Below, one piece after another: positions 47,137 through 56,713 of a DNA stretch of 64,000 nucleotides (position 1 is its first letter; the number at the start of each line of letters is the position of its first letter). The DNA is from CAIWHR01 sp963708855 (GTDB lineage Bacteria > Pseudomonadota > Gammaproteobacteria > Burkholderiales > Casimicrobiaceae), in NCBI GenBank assembly GCA_963708855.1, contig CAVPUM010000008.1:1-64000 (forward strand), written 5' to 3'. Both the position numbers and the translations under genes were made by a program. Under the pieces are notes generated by a model. It was not told the origin of the DNA. It saw only the letters and a list, made by a program, of their open reading frames with translations, and made no database searches.

Positions 47137-47456
47137 ATGAGGGCAGTTGCGAACAGAAAGGCACACGGCCACAAACGGGCCGTGACGGCGAAGCGGCATG
47201 CGCTCGGCGTCCGCGGGCCGCGCATGCGCGATGTCGCCAACTTCGACGTCGATGAGGAATTGGGGCTGGGTCGGGATGCGCCGTTCGCCGAAGGCGCCAT
47301 CGACGCGCTCGGAGCGGAGTTCTGCCATCGGATCGTCAGGGATCTGGCCGAAGGAGGGCAATTCGACGGTGCGGAACGCGACTGGGTCGGATCCCGACGA
47401 TTGGCTGCAGGCCGAAGCGGACGGCGCTCACCTGCTGCGCAAAGCCCGGGCGCTGA
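47137..47456 (+). CDS. Small DUF2934-like protein upstream of cbpA (frameshifted, boundaries tentative)
   Basis: AAGGAGG at 47125-47131 marks a clear start at ATG 47137, giving a basic N-terminus and FDVDEELGLGRDAPFAEGAIDALGAEF. The later part, HRIVRDLAEGGQFDG and, after a frame change near 47390, DPDDWLQAEADGAHLLRKAR, resembles DUF2934 (a short motif ending in DWL-AEAE). I place its stop at 47454-47456 in a TGATG overlap with cbpA, which needs a second shift near 47450. Alternatively it reads straight into cbpA as an N-terminal extension. The 259 bases before it hold no gene I can support. Confidence 0.5.
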
Positions 47457-48406
47457 TGAAATTCAAGGACTACTACGCGATTCTCGGGGTCGAGCGAGGC
47501 GCGAGCGCCGACGCGATCAAGGACGCCTATCGGAAGCTCGCGCGCAAGTATCACCCGGACGTTTCCAGGGAAAAGGACGCCGAGGCGCGCTTCAAGGAGA
47601 TGGCGGAGGCTTATGCCACGCTCAAGGATCCCGGCGAAGCGGGCGGCCTACGATCAGCTCGGACGCCACGGCCCCGGCGAGGATTTCCGCCCGCCGCCGG
47701 AGTGGTCGACGCACTTCGGCGATGCGTCGCAGGCCTTCGACGGCATGGATTTCGCCGATCTGTTCGCGGGACTCGCCGGGCACCGACGCGGCGGCGGCCG
47801 GCAGGGTCCCGCGGCGTGCGATGCGGGGCCAGGATTACGAAGTCGCCGTTCCCATCACGGTCGAGGAGTCGTTCGGCGGCACCGAAGTGAGCCTCGATCT
47901 CACGACCACGGAATTCGACGAGCATGGGACGCCGCGCCGCGTGCCGCGGAATCTCAAGGCGCGCATTCCCAAGGGCGCGATCGACGGACAGGTCCTGCGC
48001 CTTCCGGGTCAGGGCGGAAAGGGCTTCCACGGCGGCCGCGAACGGCGATGTCTACCTCAACATCTCGCTGCGCCCGCATCGGCTGTATCGGGTGAGCGGG
48101 CACGACCTCTTTCTCGACTTGCCGGTGACGCCGTGGGAAGCCGCGCTGGGAGCGAGCGTCGAGATCCCGACCCTTGCCGGCGCCGTCAGGCTCAAGGTGC
48201 CTGCGGGAACGCGCGGCGGGCAGCAGATGCGCCTCGCCGGCCGCGGCTTGCCGACGCCGAAGGGCGGGGCCGGCGACCTCCACGCGATCGTCCAGATCGT
48301 GATGCCGCCGGAACTGACCGAACGCGAGCGCAGCCTCTTGCGGGATCTTGCGGAATCGCTCGGCGTTCAATCCGCGGCGGCACCTCGAATAGGAGCCTGT
48401 CCATGA
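47456..48406 (+). CDS. cbpA: DnaJ-class co-chaperone CbpA, frameshifted
   Basis: Type II J-domain protein of about 316 residues. J-domain at the N-terminus: MKFKDYYAILGVERGASADAI-type start, KLARKYHPDVS with the essential HPD, then RAAYDQLG after one frame change near 47635. A G/F-poor linker holds the segment PPPEWSTHFGDASQAFDG. C-terminal substrate-binding domains follow: RGQDYEVAVPITVEESFGGTEV, IPKGAIDGQVLRLPGQGGKG, LYRVSGHDLFLDLPVTPWEAALG and VPAGTRGGQQMRLAGRGLP. Further shifts near 47815 and 48037. It overlaps cbpM (ATGA). Confidence 0.88.
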
Positions 48407-48721
48407 CGAGCGAACACGCTCCGCGCTGCATGGTCCGATGAAGGCGACCGTCTGCGGCTTTCCGAACTGGCCGACCTCGCGGACCTGTCCGAAGCCGAGT
48501 TGCTCGCATTGGTCGATTGCGGCGCGCTGACGCCGGACGACGACACGCCGGGCCAGTGGGTGTTCGGCCTGCGCTCGCTCACCGTCGCCCGCACGGCCCG
48601 CCGTCTGCGCGAGGACTTCGAGCTGGAGCCGCACGGCGTAGCCCTGCTGCTCGTCTTCGTCGAGCGGATACGGCGACTGGAAGAGGAGTTGCGCGAGCTG
48701 CAGGCGAGGTTGCCCCGCTAA
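48403..48721 (+). CDS. cbpM: CbpM-type chaperone modulator, one frameshift
   Basis: A MerR-like modulator of about 105 residues that in other bacteria binds the J-domain of CbpA and inhibits it. After an extra base near 48433 it reads LRLSELADLADLSEAELLALVDCGAL, then FGLRSLTVARTARRLREDFELEPHGVALLLVFVERIRRLEEEL, typical of CbpM. It starts inside the end of cbpA and is convergent with cbbP, 38 bases apart. Confidence 0.87.
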
Positions 48722-48759
48722 GCGCCGACCGTCGTCGCCGGACTGCGTCCCGGCCTCGA

Positions 48760-49635
48760 TCACGCGACGCGCCGCTTGCGGTCCATCAGCTGCAGGATCA
48801 TCGGCGTCAGGATCAGCTGCATCGCGAGGCTCATCTTGCCGCCGGGCACGACGATGATGTTCGGCCGCGACATCCACGAGTCGTGCAGCATCGACAGCAG
48901 GTAGAGGAAGTCGATTCCCTGCGGCTTGGCGAAGCGGATCACGACCATGCTCTCGTCGACGGTCGGAATGTCCTTCGCGATGAACGGGTTCGACGTGTCG
49001 ACCATCGGCACGCGCTGGAAATTGATGTGCGTCTGCGAGAACTGCGGGCAGATGTAGTTCACGTAGTCGGGCATCCGACGCAGGATGGTGTCGACGACGG
49101 CTTCCTGCGAGTAGCCGCGAAGGTTCTGGTCGCGGTGGAGCTTCTGGATCCATTCGAGGTTGATGATCGGCACGACGCCGATCAGGAGGTCGGCCAGCGC
49201 CGCGATGTTGAGCCGGTCGGTGACGACCGCACCGTGCAGTCCCTCGTAGAACAGCAGGTCGGTGCCCGCCGGCACGTCTTCCCAGGGCGTGAACGTGCCC
49301 GGCTGCTGACTGTACGGCGCGGCTTCCTGCGCGTTGTGCAGGTACTTGCGGACGCGGCCCGTGCCGGTCTCGCCGTAGCTCCGGAACAGCGCCTCGAGCT
49401 CGTCGAGCAGGTTGGCTTCGGGCCCGAAATGGCTGAAGTGCTGGTTGCCGGCGGCAGCGGCCTCGGCCATCTTCGCCTTCATCTGCGTCCGGTCGTAGCG
49501 GTGGAACGAATCGCCTTCCACGACCGCCGCGTTGATGCCTTCGCGCCGGAAGATGTGCTCGAAGGTGCGGGTGACCGTGGTCGTTCCGGCGCCGGACGAG
49601 CCGGTGATCGCGACGACGGGATGGTGCCTGGACAT
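48760..49635 (-). CDS. cbbP: Phosphoribulokinase
   Basis: An intact 291-residue proteobacterial-type phosphoribulokinase, which phosphorylates ribulose 5-phosphate to the RuBisCO substrate. P-loop VVAITGSSGAGTTTVTRTFEH near residue 8, EGDSFHRYDR (catalytic Asp region), HFSHFGPEANLLDELE, LFYEGLHGAVV and LEWIQKLHRD. This short class is regulated by NADH in related bacteria. Last gene of the cbb operon; the start is 26 bases after cbbF. Confidence 0.95.
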   Translation of the reverse strand: MSRHHPVVAITGSSGAGTTTVTRTFEHIFRREGINAAVVEGDSFHRYDRTQMKAKMAEAAAAGNQHFSHFGPEANLLDELEALFRSYGETGTGRVRKYLHNAQEAAPYSQQPGTFTPWEDVPAGTDLLFYEGLHGAVVTDRLNIAALADLLIGVVPIINLEWIQKLHRDQNLRGYSQEAVVDTILRRMPDYVNYICPQFSQTHINFQRVPMVDTSNPFIAKDIPTVDESMVVIRFAKPQGIDFLYLLSMLHDSWMSRPNIIVVPGGKMSLAMQLILTPMILQLMDRKRRVA

Positions 49636-49661
49636 GATGGGGCCTCGCTACGTGGATTCGT

Positions 49662-50814
49662 TCATTCGGGCGCGACGGCGGCGCTGAACAGCGAGCGCTC
49701 CTTGAACAGCGGCGAGCTGAACGCGACATCGCCCCGGTCGTATTCGGCGTGATAGCGCTCGAGCCGCTCGACCTCGCCCTTCGAGCCGAGGATCAGCGGG
49801 ATGCGCTGGTGCAGCGCGCCCGGCGCGACCTCCAGGATGCGGCCGCGGCCGGTCGACGCCGCCCCGCCGGCCTGCTCGATCAGCATCGCCATCGGGTTCG
49901 CCTCGTAGAGCAGGCGCAGCCGTCCCGGCCGCGACGGGATCCTTGGTGTCCTTCGGATACATGAACAGGCCGCCGCGCATCAGGATGCGGTGGACCTCGG
50001 CGACCAGCGAGGCGATCCAGCGCATGTTGAAGTCCTTGCCGCGCACGCCGTTCTTCCCGGCGAGGCATTCCTCGACGTAGCGCTTCACCGGGGGTTCCCA
50101 GAAGCGCTGGTTCGACGCGTTGATCGCGAATTCCTGCGTGTCGGCGGGGATCGCGAGATTCGGGTGCGTGAGGATGTATGCGCCGATCTCCGGGTCCAGC
50201 GTGAAGCCGTGCACGCCGGTGCCCAGCGTGATGACGATCATCGCCGCCGGTCCGTAGAGCGCGTAGCCCGCGCAGACCTGCCGCGTGCCGGGCTGCAGGA
50301 AGTCGCGCGGTCGCCGGCTCGGTCGCGCCCTCGGGCGCGCGCAGCACCGAGAAGATCGTGCCGACCGTCACGTTGACGTCGAGGTTCGACGACCCGTCGA
50401 GCGGATCGAAGACGAGCAGGTAGCGACCGCGCGGATATTGCGCCGGAATCGGAGTAGGGCGCGTCCATCTCCTCGGACACCATGCCGGCGAGGTGGCCGC
50501 CCCACTCGCAGCTGCTGCAGCATGATGTCGTTGGCGATCACGTCGAGGGGCTTCTGCTCCTCGCCCTGCACGTTGACGGTGCCGGCCGAGCCGCGCGCGC
50601 CGCCCATTGGCCCGCCGGGCCGCCCCAAGGGCGAATGGTCGCCGAGCGCGGAGCGCGAAGGCATGCCGGCAAGCGCGCCGCGCGCGACCGCGCTCGCGAT
50701 GTACTTGCAGGCGGTCTGGATGTCGTTGACCAGCGCGATCAGCTCGGCGCCGCCTTCGAGCCGGCGCTGCTCCTCGATGATGAACTTCGACAGCGTCGTG
50801 CGGCCGTAGAGCAT
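49662..50814 (-). CDS. cbbF: Class I fructose-1,6-bisphosphatase, frameshifted
   Basis: Bisphosphatase of about 384 residues acting in the regenerative phase of the Calvin cycle. It begins TTLSKFIIEEQRRLEGG, then VQGEEQKPLDVIANDIML, after shifts LLVFDPLDGSSNLDVNV (metal and phosphate site), CAGYALYGPAAMIVITLGTGVHGFTLD-type, NQRFWEPPVKRYVEECLAG and LFMYPKDTKDP. Frame changes near 50505, 50450, 50310 and 49936. A Gly/Ser/Pro-rich insertion (about 55-72, GDHSPLGRPGGPMGGARGS) after the first helices is longer than usual. It is 2 bases after the cbbX stop. Confidence 0.92.
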
Positions 50815-50816
50815 CG

Positions 50817-51698
50817 TCAGCCCCCCTGGAAGACGCGGCTCGCGCGGATGTCGGCGGCCGAGATCGTTTGCAGCGCCTCGCGGGTGACCGGCGTCCCCGC
50901 CGCGAACAGGCGATTCGCCTGGCGCAGGCGCGCGCGGTCGAGCGCGTTGCGGATCGATCGCGCGTTGGCGAAGTTGGGCTGCGCCCGGCGCTTCGCGATG
51001 TACTCGTGGAGCGCGGCTTCGGCGCCGGCGTCGAGCCGGTAGTCGAGCTTCGCCAGCATCAGCCCGGCGATCGCGTAGAGCTCGGCTTCGCCGTAGTCGG
51101 GGAAATCGATGTGGTGGGCGATCCGCGACGCCATTCCGGGATTGCTCCGGAAGAACGTGTCCATCCGGTCCTTGTAGCCGGCCAGGATCACGACGAGGTC
51201 GTCGCGCTGGTTCTCCATCACCTGCAGCAGGATCTCGATCGACTCCTGCCCGTAGTCGCGCTCGTTCTCGGGGCGATAGAGGTAGTACGCCTCGTCGATG
51301 AACAGCACGCCGCCCATCGCGCGCTTCAGCACTTCCTTCGTCTTCGGCGCGGTGTGGCCGATGTACTGGCCGACGAGGTCGTCGCGGGTCACCGAGACGA
51401 GGTGCCCTTTGCGCACGTAGCCCAGCCGGTGCAGGATCTCCGCCATCCGCATGGCCACGGTCGTCTTGCCGGTGCCGGGGTTGCCGGTGAAGCTCATGTG
51501 CAGCGACGGCGGCGCGCCGGTCAGGCCGAGCGACGCGCGCGCCTTCGACACGACCAGGTACGCGGCGATGTCGCGGATCCGCTGCTTGACCGGCAGCAGG
51601 CCGACGAGCTCCCGGTCGAGCGTCTCGATCACGTCGAGGACGTTCGCCTCGCGCAGCAGCGCCTGCAGGTCGACGGTCGTCGGGGCTTGGTCGTTCAT
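50817..51698 (-). CDS. cbbX: Red-type RuBisCO activase CbbX
   Basis: A 293-residue AAA+ ATPase that removes inhibitory sugar phosphates from form IC RuBisCO by pulling on the large-subunit C-terminus. Walker A MSFTGNPGTGKTTVAMRMAEI, pore-loop region DDLVGQYIGHTAPKTKEVL, Walker B GGVLFIDEAYYLYRPENERDYG and arginine-finger region NPGMASRIAHHIDFPDY. The presence of CbbX directly after cbbS is diagnostic for red-type RuBisCO. Intact; ATG 51698. Confidence 0.95.
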   Translation of the reverse strand: MNDQAPTTVDLQALLREANVLDVIETLDRELVGLLPVKQRIRDIAAYLVVSKARASLGLTGAPPSLHMSFTGNPGTGKTTVAMRMAEILHRLGYVRKGHLVSVTRDDLVGQYIGHTAPKTKEVLKRAMGGVLFIDEAYYLYRPENERDYGQESIEILLQVMENQRDDLVVILAGYKDRMDTFFRSNPGMASRIAHHIDFPDYGEAELYAIAGLMLAKLDYRLDAGAEAALHEYIAKRRAQPNFANARSIRNALDRARLRQANRLFAAGTPVTREALQTISAADIRASRVFQGG

Positions 51699-51748
51699 GG
51701 CCGGAGCGAGGGAGCAGGGGGCGGGCGTCGCAAGTGGGGCGGCGCCCG

Positions 51749-52165
51749 TCAGTAGCGGCTGCCCTCGGGCCGGTCGACCGCGTAGCTCTCGATGGTGTAG
51801 CGGATGCTGCGCCCGGCGGTCTCCTGCCGGACGACGCGGAAGCCGGGCTCGTTCTTCGGCCGGTTGACGATGAACGACAGGCGCGTCGATTCCCAGCCCT
51901 GCGTCGAATCGAACGCGTTGACCTTGATGTACTGGTTCGGGAAGGCCTTGCGACAGGCGTCGACTTCCATCATCGCGCCGGCCGCGTCCTTCAGGTCGAA
52001 CATGGGCATGCCCCACATTTCCCAGTAGACGTTGCGCGGGTGCGGCTCGTCGGTGTGCTCGACCGACACGGCCCAGCCGTTCTTCAGTGCGTATTCGATC
52101 TGCGCCCTGATCTCGGCGTCGGTCAGGTCGGGCAGGAACGAAAAGGTGCCTTGGGTGACGCGCAT
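51749..52165 (-). CDS. cbbS: RuBisCO small subunit, form IC
   Basis: A 138-residue small subunit: VTQGTFSFLPDLTDAEIRAQI, YALKNGWAVSVEHTDEPHPRN, YWEMWGMPMFDLKDA and the long C-terminal extension ending YTIESYAVDRPEGSRY, which is characteristic of red-type (IC/ID) enzymes where it forms the central beta-barrel. Intact, 26 bases after cbbL. Confidence 0.95.
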   Translation of the reverse strand: MRVTQGTFSFLPDLTDAEIRAQIEYALKNGWAVSVEHTDEPHPRNVYWEMWGMPMFDLKDAAGAMMEVDACRKAFPNQYIKVNAFDSTQGWESTRLSFIVNRPKNEPGFRVVRQETAGRSIRYTIESYAVDRPEGSRY

Positions 52166-52191
52166 GATGTTCTCCTCTGTGTCTCGGATGT

Positions 52192-53674
52192 TCAGGCGGC
52201 GGTGGGTGTCGGCACGAAATCGGGCGTGTCCGTCGACGCGTAGTTGAACGAGACGTCCTTCCAGGTGTCGAGCGCCTGCGCGAGCGGCTTGCAGCCGCGC
52301 GCGGCGTCGACCAGTATCGCCGGCCCCTCGTTGACGATGTCGCGGCCCTCGTTCCTCGCCTTGACCATCGCTTCGAGCGCGACGCGGTTCGCGGTCGCGC
52401 CGGCCTGGATGCCGGCCGGGTGGCCGATCGTGCCGCCGCCGAACTGCAGCACGCAGTCGTCGCCGAAGAGGTCGATGAGCTGGTGCATCTGCCCCGCGTG
52501 AATCCCGCCCGAGGCCACCGGCATCACCTTGCGCAGGTTCGCCCAGGGCTGCTCGAAGAAGAGGCCGCGCGCGAGGTCGACCGCGTTCTTCTCCTCGCGG
52601 CAGATGTTGTAGAAGCCCTGCACCGTCAGCGGATCGCCTTCGAGCTTGCCCACCGCGGTGCCGGCGTGGATGTGATCCACGCCCGCCATCCGCATCCACT
52701 TGGCGATCACGCGAAACGACACGCCGTGATTCTTCTGCCGCGTGTACGTCGAGTGGCCGGCGCGGTGCAGGTGCAGGATCATGTCGTTGCGGCGCGCCCA
52801 TTTCGCCATCGACTGGATCGCCGTGTAGCCGATCACGAGGTCGATCATCACGATCACCGACCCCAGCTCCTTGGCGAACTCGGCGCGCTCGTACATGTCT
52901 TCCATCGTCGCGCCGGTGACGTTGAGGTAGGTGCCCTTGACCTCGCCGGTGGCGGCCGACGCCTTGGCGACGGCCTCCATGCAGTAGAGGAAGCGCTCGC
53001 GCCAGGTCATGAACGGCTGCGAGTTGATGTTCTCGTCGTCCTTCAGGAAATCGAGGCCGCCCTTCAGGCCCTCGTAGACGACGCGGCCGTAGTTCTTGCC
53101 GGACAGGCCCAGCTTCGGCTTGACGGTGGCGCCCAGCAGCGGGCGGCCGAACTTGTCGAGGCGCTCGCGCTCGACGACGATCCCCGTCGCCGGGCCCTGG
53201 AAGGTCTTCAGGTAGGCGACCGGGATGCGCATGTCCTCGAGGCGCAGCGCCTTCAGCGGCTTGAAGCCGAACACGTTGCCGATGATCGACGCGGTGAGGT
53301 TCGCGATCGAGCCCTCCTCGAACAGCGCGAGGTCGTAGGCGATGTACGCGAAGTACTGCTGCTCCGTGTTCGTGCCGGGGCCGGTGTTCGGCACCAGGTC
53401 GACGCGGTACGCCTTCGCGCGATAGTTGTCGCAGGCGGTCAGCCGGTCGGTCCAGACGACGGTCCAGGTCGCGGTCGACGATTCGCCGGCGACCGCCGCG
53501 GCCGCCTCGTCCGGCGTCGACGCCCTCCTGCGGCGTGATCCGGAACAGCGCGATCAGGTCGGTCTCCGATGGCTCGTAGTCGGGCCGCCAGTAGCCCATG
53601 TCCTTGTACTTCATCACGCCGGCCTTGTAGCGCTCCTTGCCGGTCAGCGCGGCCTTGCTCGCGGTGTCGTTCAT
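52192..53674 (-). CDS. cbbL: RuBisCO large subunit, form IC, one frameshift
   Basis: Large subunit of about 494 residues. It starts ASKAALTGKERYKAGVMKYKDMGYW-type, characteristic of red-type enzymes, and carries TVKPKLGLSGKNYGR (catalytic Lys), GGLDFLKDDENINSQPF (carbamylated Lys and the metal Asp/Glu), HLHRAGHSTYTR, the loop-6 Lys in GTAVGKLEGDP, and VASGGIHAGQM. The C-terminal tail SFNYASTDTPDFVPTPTAA is the segment handled by CbbX. One extra base near 53520 breaks the frame between GVDA and DEAAAAVAGESST. First gene of the cbb operon. Confidence 0.95.
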
Positions 53675-53732
53675 CGGGGTCCCTTTCGGTCGCGGCGGTC
53701 TGCCATTCGTCGACTCATCGTAGCCCCGGCTA

Positions 53733-53785
53733 TTGACAATAAAAAGTTAATTGTTTTAACTTACAACTTAAGTAATTACTTAAGT
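53733..53785. promoter_or_regulatory. CbbR operator/promoter region between cbbL and cbbR
   Basis: The 112-base divergent gap contains an AT-rich block unlike the rest of the window. It holds AAGTTAA-TTGTT-TTAACTT (53744-53762) and a perfect 20-base palindrome with arms ACTTAAGTAA and TTACTTAAGT (53766-53785), both built on TTAA half-sites like those of LysR-type CbbR operators. TTGACA (53733-53738) and TTAACT (53756-53761), 17 bases apart, form a plausible promoter for cbbR that overlaps the first repeat. The layout suggests autoregulation of cbbR and activation of cbbL from the same sites. Confidence 0.65.
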
Positions 53786-53786
53786 C

Positions 53787-54792
53787 ATGAGCCACGGCAT
53801 CCCGATGCGCGGCGTCACCATCCGGCAGCTGCAGATATTCGTCACGGCGGCGGGGCACTCTGAGCTTCGTGCGCACGTCCGAGCAGCTGCACCTGACCCA
53901 GGCGGCGGTGTCGCTGCAGGTCAAGCGGCTGGAGGAGATCGCCGGGATCGCGCTGTTCGAGCGCCGGGGCAAGAAGCTGGTCCTGACCGAGGCCGGCGGC
54001 GAGCTGCTGCGCTACGCGCGGCAGATTCTCGATGCGCTGAAGGACGCGGACGCGGCGATCTCGGCGCTGAAGGGGCTGCGCGGCGGGCGCATCAGCGTCG
54101 GCGTCGTCAGCACGGCCAAGTACTTCGCGCCCGCGCTGATCGCGCAGTTCCAGCGGCGCTATCCGGGCGTTCGCGCGTCGCTGTCGGTGAACAACCGCGA
54201 GATCATCGTGCGCGAGCTCGAGAAGAACGAGATCGACGTCGCGATCATGGGCATGCCCCCGCAGCGGATCGAGACCAAGGCGATGCCGTTCGCCGATCAC
54301 CCGCTGGTCGTGATCGCGCCGCCCGCGCACCCGCTGGCGACGGCCCGCCGCGTTCCGCTCGCGTCGCTCGCGGACGAGACGTTCCTCGTCCGCGAGCAGG
54401 GATCGGGCACGCGCTCGTCGATGGAGCGCTTGTTCGCCGAGCGCGGCTTCGTCCCGAAGATCGGCAACGTGATGAGCAGCAACGAAACGATCAAGCAGGC
54501 GGTGATGGCGGACATGGGGCTCGCCTTCATCTCGCGCCACACGATCGGGTTCGAGCTGCAGATGGGCCGGCTCGTCGAGCTCGACATCGTCGGCCTGCCC
54601 CTGATGCGCCGGTGGTACGTCGTGCACCGCGCGGGCCGGTTCATGAGCGGCGCGGCAATGGCGTTCGTCGATTTCGTCGTCGAATCGGCACCCGGGCTCC
54701 TCGCGGAGCTGCATCCGCCCGTCAACGGCGCGATGGTGGCGAGCAAGCGCCCGGCGAAGGACGCGAAGCGCGTGCGCCGGGCGCCGCGGTGA
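53787..54792 (+). CDS. cbbR: CbbR, LysR-type activator of the Calvin operon, one frameshift
   Basis: LysR regulator divergent from cbbL. The helix-turn-helix reads VTIRQLQIFVTAAGH, then after one extra base near 53862 LSFVRTSEQLHLTQAAVSLQVKRLEEIAG; the inducer-binding domain spans about 95-305, with VSTAKYFAPALIAQFQRRYPG typical of CbbR. ATG 53787 directly abuts the palindromic operator; ATG 53805 (MRGVTIRQLQ) is where many CbbR proteins begin and may be the true start, leaving room for a ribosome site. About 335 residues from the first ATG. CbbR usually responds to NADPH or Calvin intermediates. Confidence 0.91.
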
Positions 54793-54928
54793 ATCGAATG
54801 GTCGCGATCGCATTGGCGCGCGAATGCGGGCGGTGCATACTCCGCCTGGCGCCGGGGCCACGCTGGCCGCTGTCCGCGCACGACAACCCTGGTACCTGAT
54901 CGGTAACGGCGACACGAAGCCTCGCGGG

Positions 54929-56683
54929 ATGACGACACGCCGCAGTTTCATCAAGACGCTCGCCGCGATTGCTCCGGTGGTGTCGGTGCGCCGCAGCTGG
55001 GCGGCGAGCGCCGATCCCGCGCGCGTGGCGATGGTGATCGGCAACAGCGCATACCGCGCCACACCGCTGCCCAATCCGGTCAACGATGCCCGCGTCATGG
55101 CCGAGCTCTTCGGCCGGGCCGGGTTCACGGTCGATTCGCACTTCGATGCCACACGCACGGATCTCGTGGCCGCCATCGAGCGCCTTGGCGCCATCGCAAG
55201 GCGGCCGGAAACCCGGCAGGTGGTCTTCTATTACGCCGGCCACGGCGTCCAGCTCGACTGGCGCAATTACCTGCTGCCGGTCGATGCCGAGGTGGATTCG
55301 GTGGCCCAGGTGAAAGAGCGCTGCGTCGACCTCGGCCTGCTGCTCGGCCTGCTCGGCGCCGGCAAGGACAAGACCTTCATCGTCATTCTGGACGCCTGCC
55401 GCGACGATCCGTTCGGCGGCGCCTACCGGCCGCAACAGAAAGGTCTCTCGCAATTCGACGCGCCGGTCGGCAGCCTGCTCGCCTACGCCACGTCGCCCGG
55501 CAGCGTGGCCGCCGACGGGGCCGGCAGGAACGGCCTGTACACCGAGAATCTGGTGCGCGAGCTCTCGGTGCCGGGTACGCAGATCGAGGACGCCTTCAAG
55601 CGCGTGCGGCTCAATGTGCGCCTGACCTCGCGCGGGGCCCAGATTCCCTGGGAGACGACCTCGCTGGAGGACGATGTCTTTCTCTTCAACGACGCGCCCA
55701 GGAAACTGTCCGAGGCCGAGCTCGAAGCGCTGATCGAAGCGGACCTCGCGCAATGGGCCGGCATCAAGTCGTCGCGCAAGGTCGACGACTGGGTCGCCTA
55801 CCTGCGCAACTTCCCGAATGGCCGCTTTGCGGAAATCGCCCAGGTGCGGCTCGGCCGGCTGCTGGCGGAGACGGAAAAGCCGGCCATCGCCAGCACCATC
55901 GCACCCGGTCCCGTGCCGACCGCGGTGCCGGCGACTGCCGGGACGAGCGTCGCGACGCTGCCTGCCGACGCGGGACGTGACGCTGCGGGGAAGGGCCCGC
56001 CTGCCGTCGGCGCTCGCCCTGCCGGGATGCCGGCGCGGCCCGCGATCGAGCTTGCGTTCGGCGCGACGGTGCCTCCATTGCTGGAGCCATCCGCCAATCC
56101 GTACTCCGCGGGTCACTATCCGCTTGGCCGCAACTACACCGTCGGAGACCGGGCGACCTTCATCGAATCGGATCTTCTGACGGGCCTGGAGCAGCGCGTT
56201 TATGCCCTGCGTGTCACCCGTGTCGATCAGGACGCCGACCGCGTCGAAATCAACGATGGCCGTCAGATCTGGGACACGATGGGGAACCCCATCAAGAGGG
56301 GCAACACCCAGTTCGATGTCCCGCAGCAGTTCTCGCCAGCCGAGCTCCAGGTGGGCAGGAAGTGGACCGCCGCGTTCAAGGGAACCGAGGATGGCCGCGC
56401 CAATTCCGTTTCCTTCGACTTGCACATCACGCGTAGAGAGACCGTCAGCGTGCCGGCGGGCAAGTTCGAGGCTTTCCGAGTCGACGGACAAGGCTGGAAC
56501 TGGACCAATGGCCATCGTCTGGAACTCAGGATGTGGCTGGTTCCGGGGTTGAATTTCCTGGTCAAGTACGAACACCTCGTCCGGACGCGCCGGGGGCAGC
56601 TCGTCAAGACCGAGCGGCACGAGCTCGTCTCCCTGCGCCAGTACGCGATCGACCGCGGAATTGGCGGGACGCGATCCCGGTGA
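54929..56683 (+). CDS. Caspase-fold (peptidase C14) protein with Tat-type signal
   Basis: A 584-residue protein. It opens MTTRRSFIKTLAAIAPVVSV, a twin-arginine signal motif with hydrophobic core and cleavage near WAASA. The caspase p20-like domain follows: RVAMVIGNSAY, LPNPVNDARVMAELF, catalytic His105 in VVFYYAGHGVQ and catalytic Cys157 in IVILDACRDDPF, then GLYTENLVREL. Residues 240-330 are helical and residues 400-584 form a separate beta-rich domain (GRNYTVGDRATFIESD onward). An upstream in-frame ATG (54824) exists but ATG 54929 fits the signal. This suggests an exported metacaspase-like protease folded before export. Confidence 0.88.
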   Translation: MTTRRSFIKTLAAIAPVVSVRRSWAASADPARVAMVIGNSAYRATPLPNPVNDARVMAELFGRAGFTVDSHFDATRTDLVAAIERLGAIARRPETRQVVFYYAGHGVQLDWRNYLLPVDAEVDSVAQVKERCVDLGLLLGLLGAGKDKTFIVILDACRDDPFGGAYRPQQKGLSQFDAPVGSLLAYATSPGSVAADGAGRNGLYTENLVRELSVPGTQIEDAFKRVRLNVRLTSRGAQIPWETTSLEDDVFLFNDAPRKLSEAELEALIEADLAQWAGIKSSRKVDDWVAYLRNFPNGRFAEIAQVRLGRLLAETEKPAIASTIAPGPVPTAVPATAGTSVATLPADAGRDAAGKGPPAVGARPAGMPARPAIELAFGATVPPLLEPSANPYSAGHYPLGRNYTVGDRATFIESDLLTGLEQRVYALRVTRVDQDADRVEINDGRQIWDTMGNPIKRGNTQFDVPQQFSPAELQVGRKWTAAFKGTEDGRANSVSFDLHITRRETVSVPAGKFEAFRVDGQGWNWTNGHRLELRMWLVPGLNFLVKYEHLVRTRRGQLVKTERHELVSLRQYAIDRGIGGTRSR

Positions 56684-56713
56684 CGCGCGCGCACGCGGCC
56701 GTCACTCGCGTTA

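Noticed and set aside
47110..48441. A 443-codon plus-strand frame across cbpA
   Set aside because: Only its first 90 and middle 110 codons are meaningful; it passes from the DUF2934-like gene through shadow into part of CbpA because of frameshifts.
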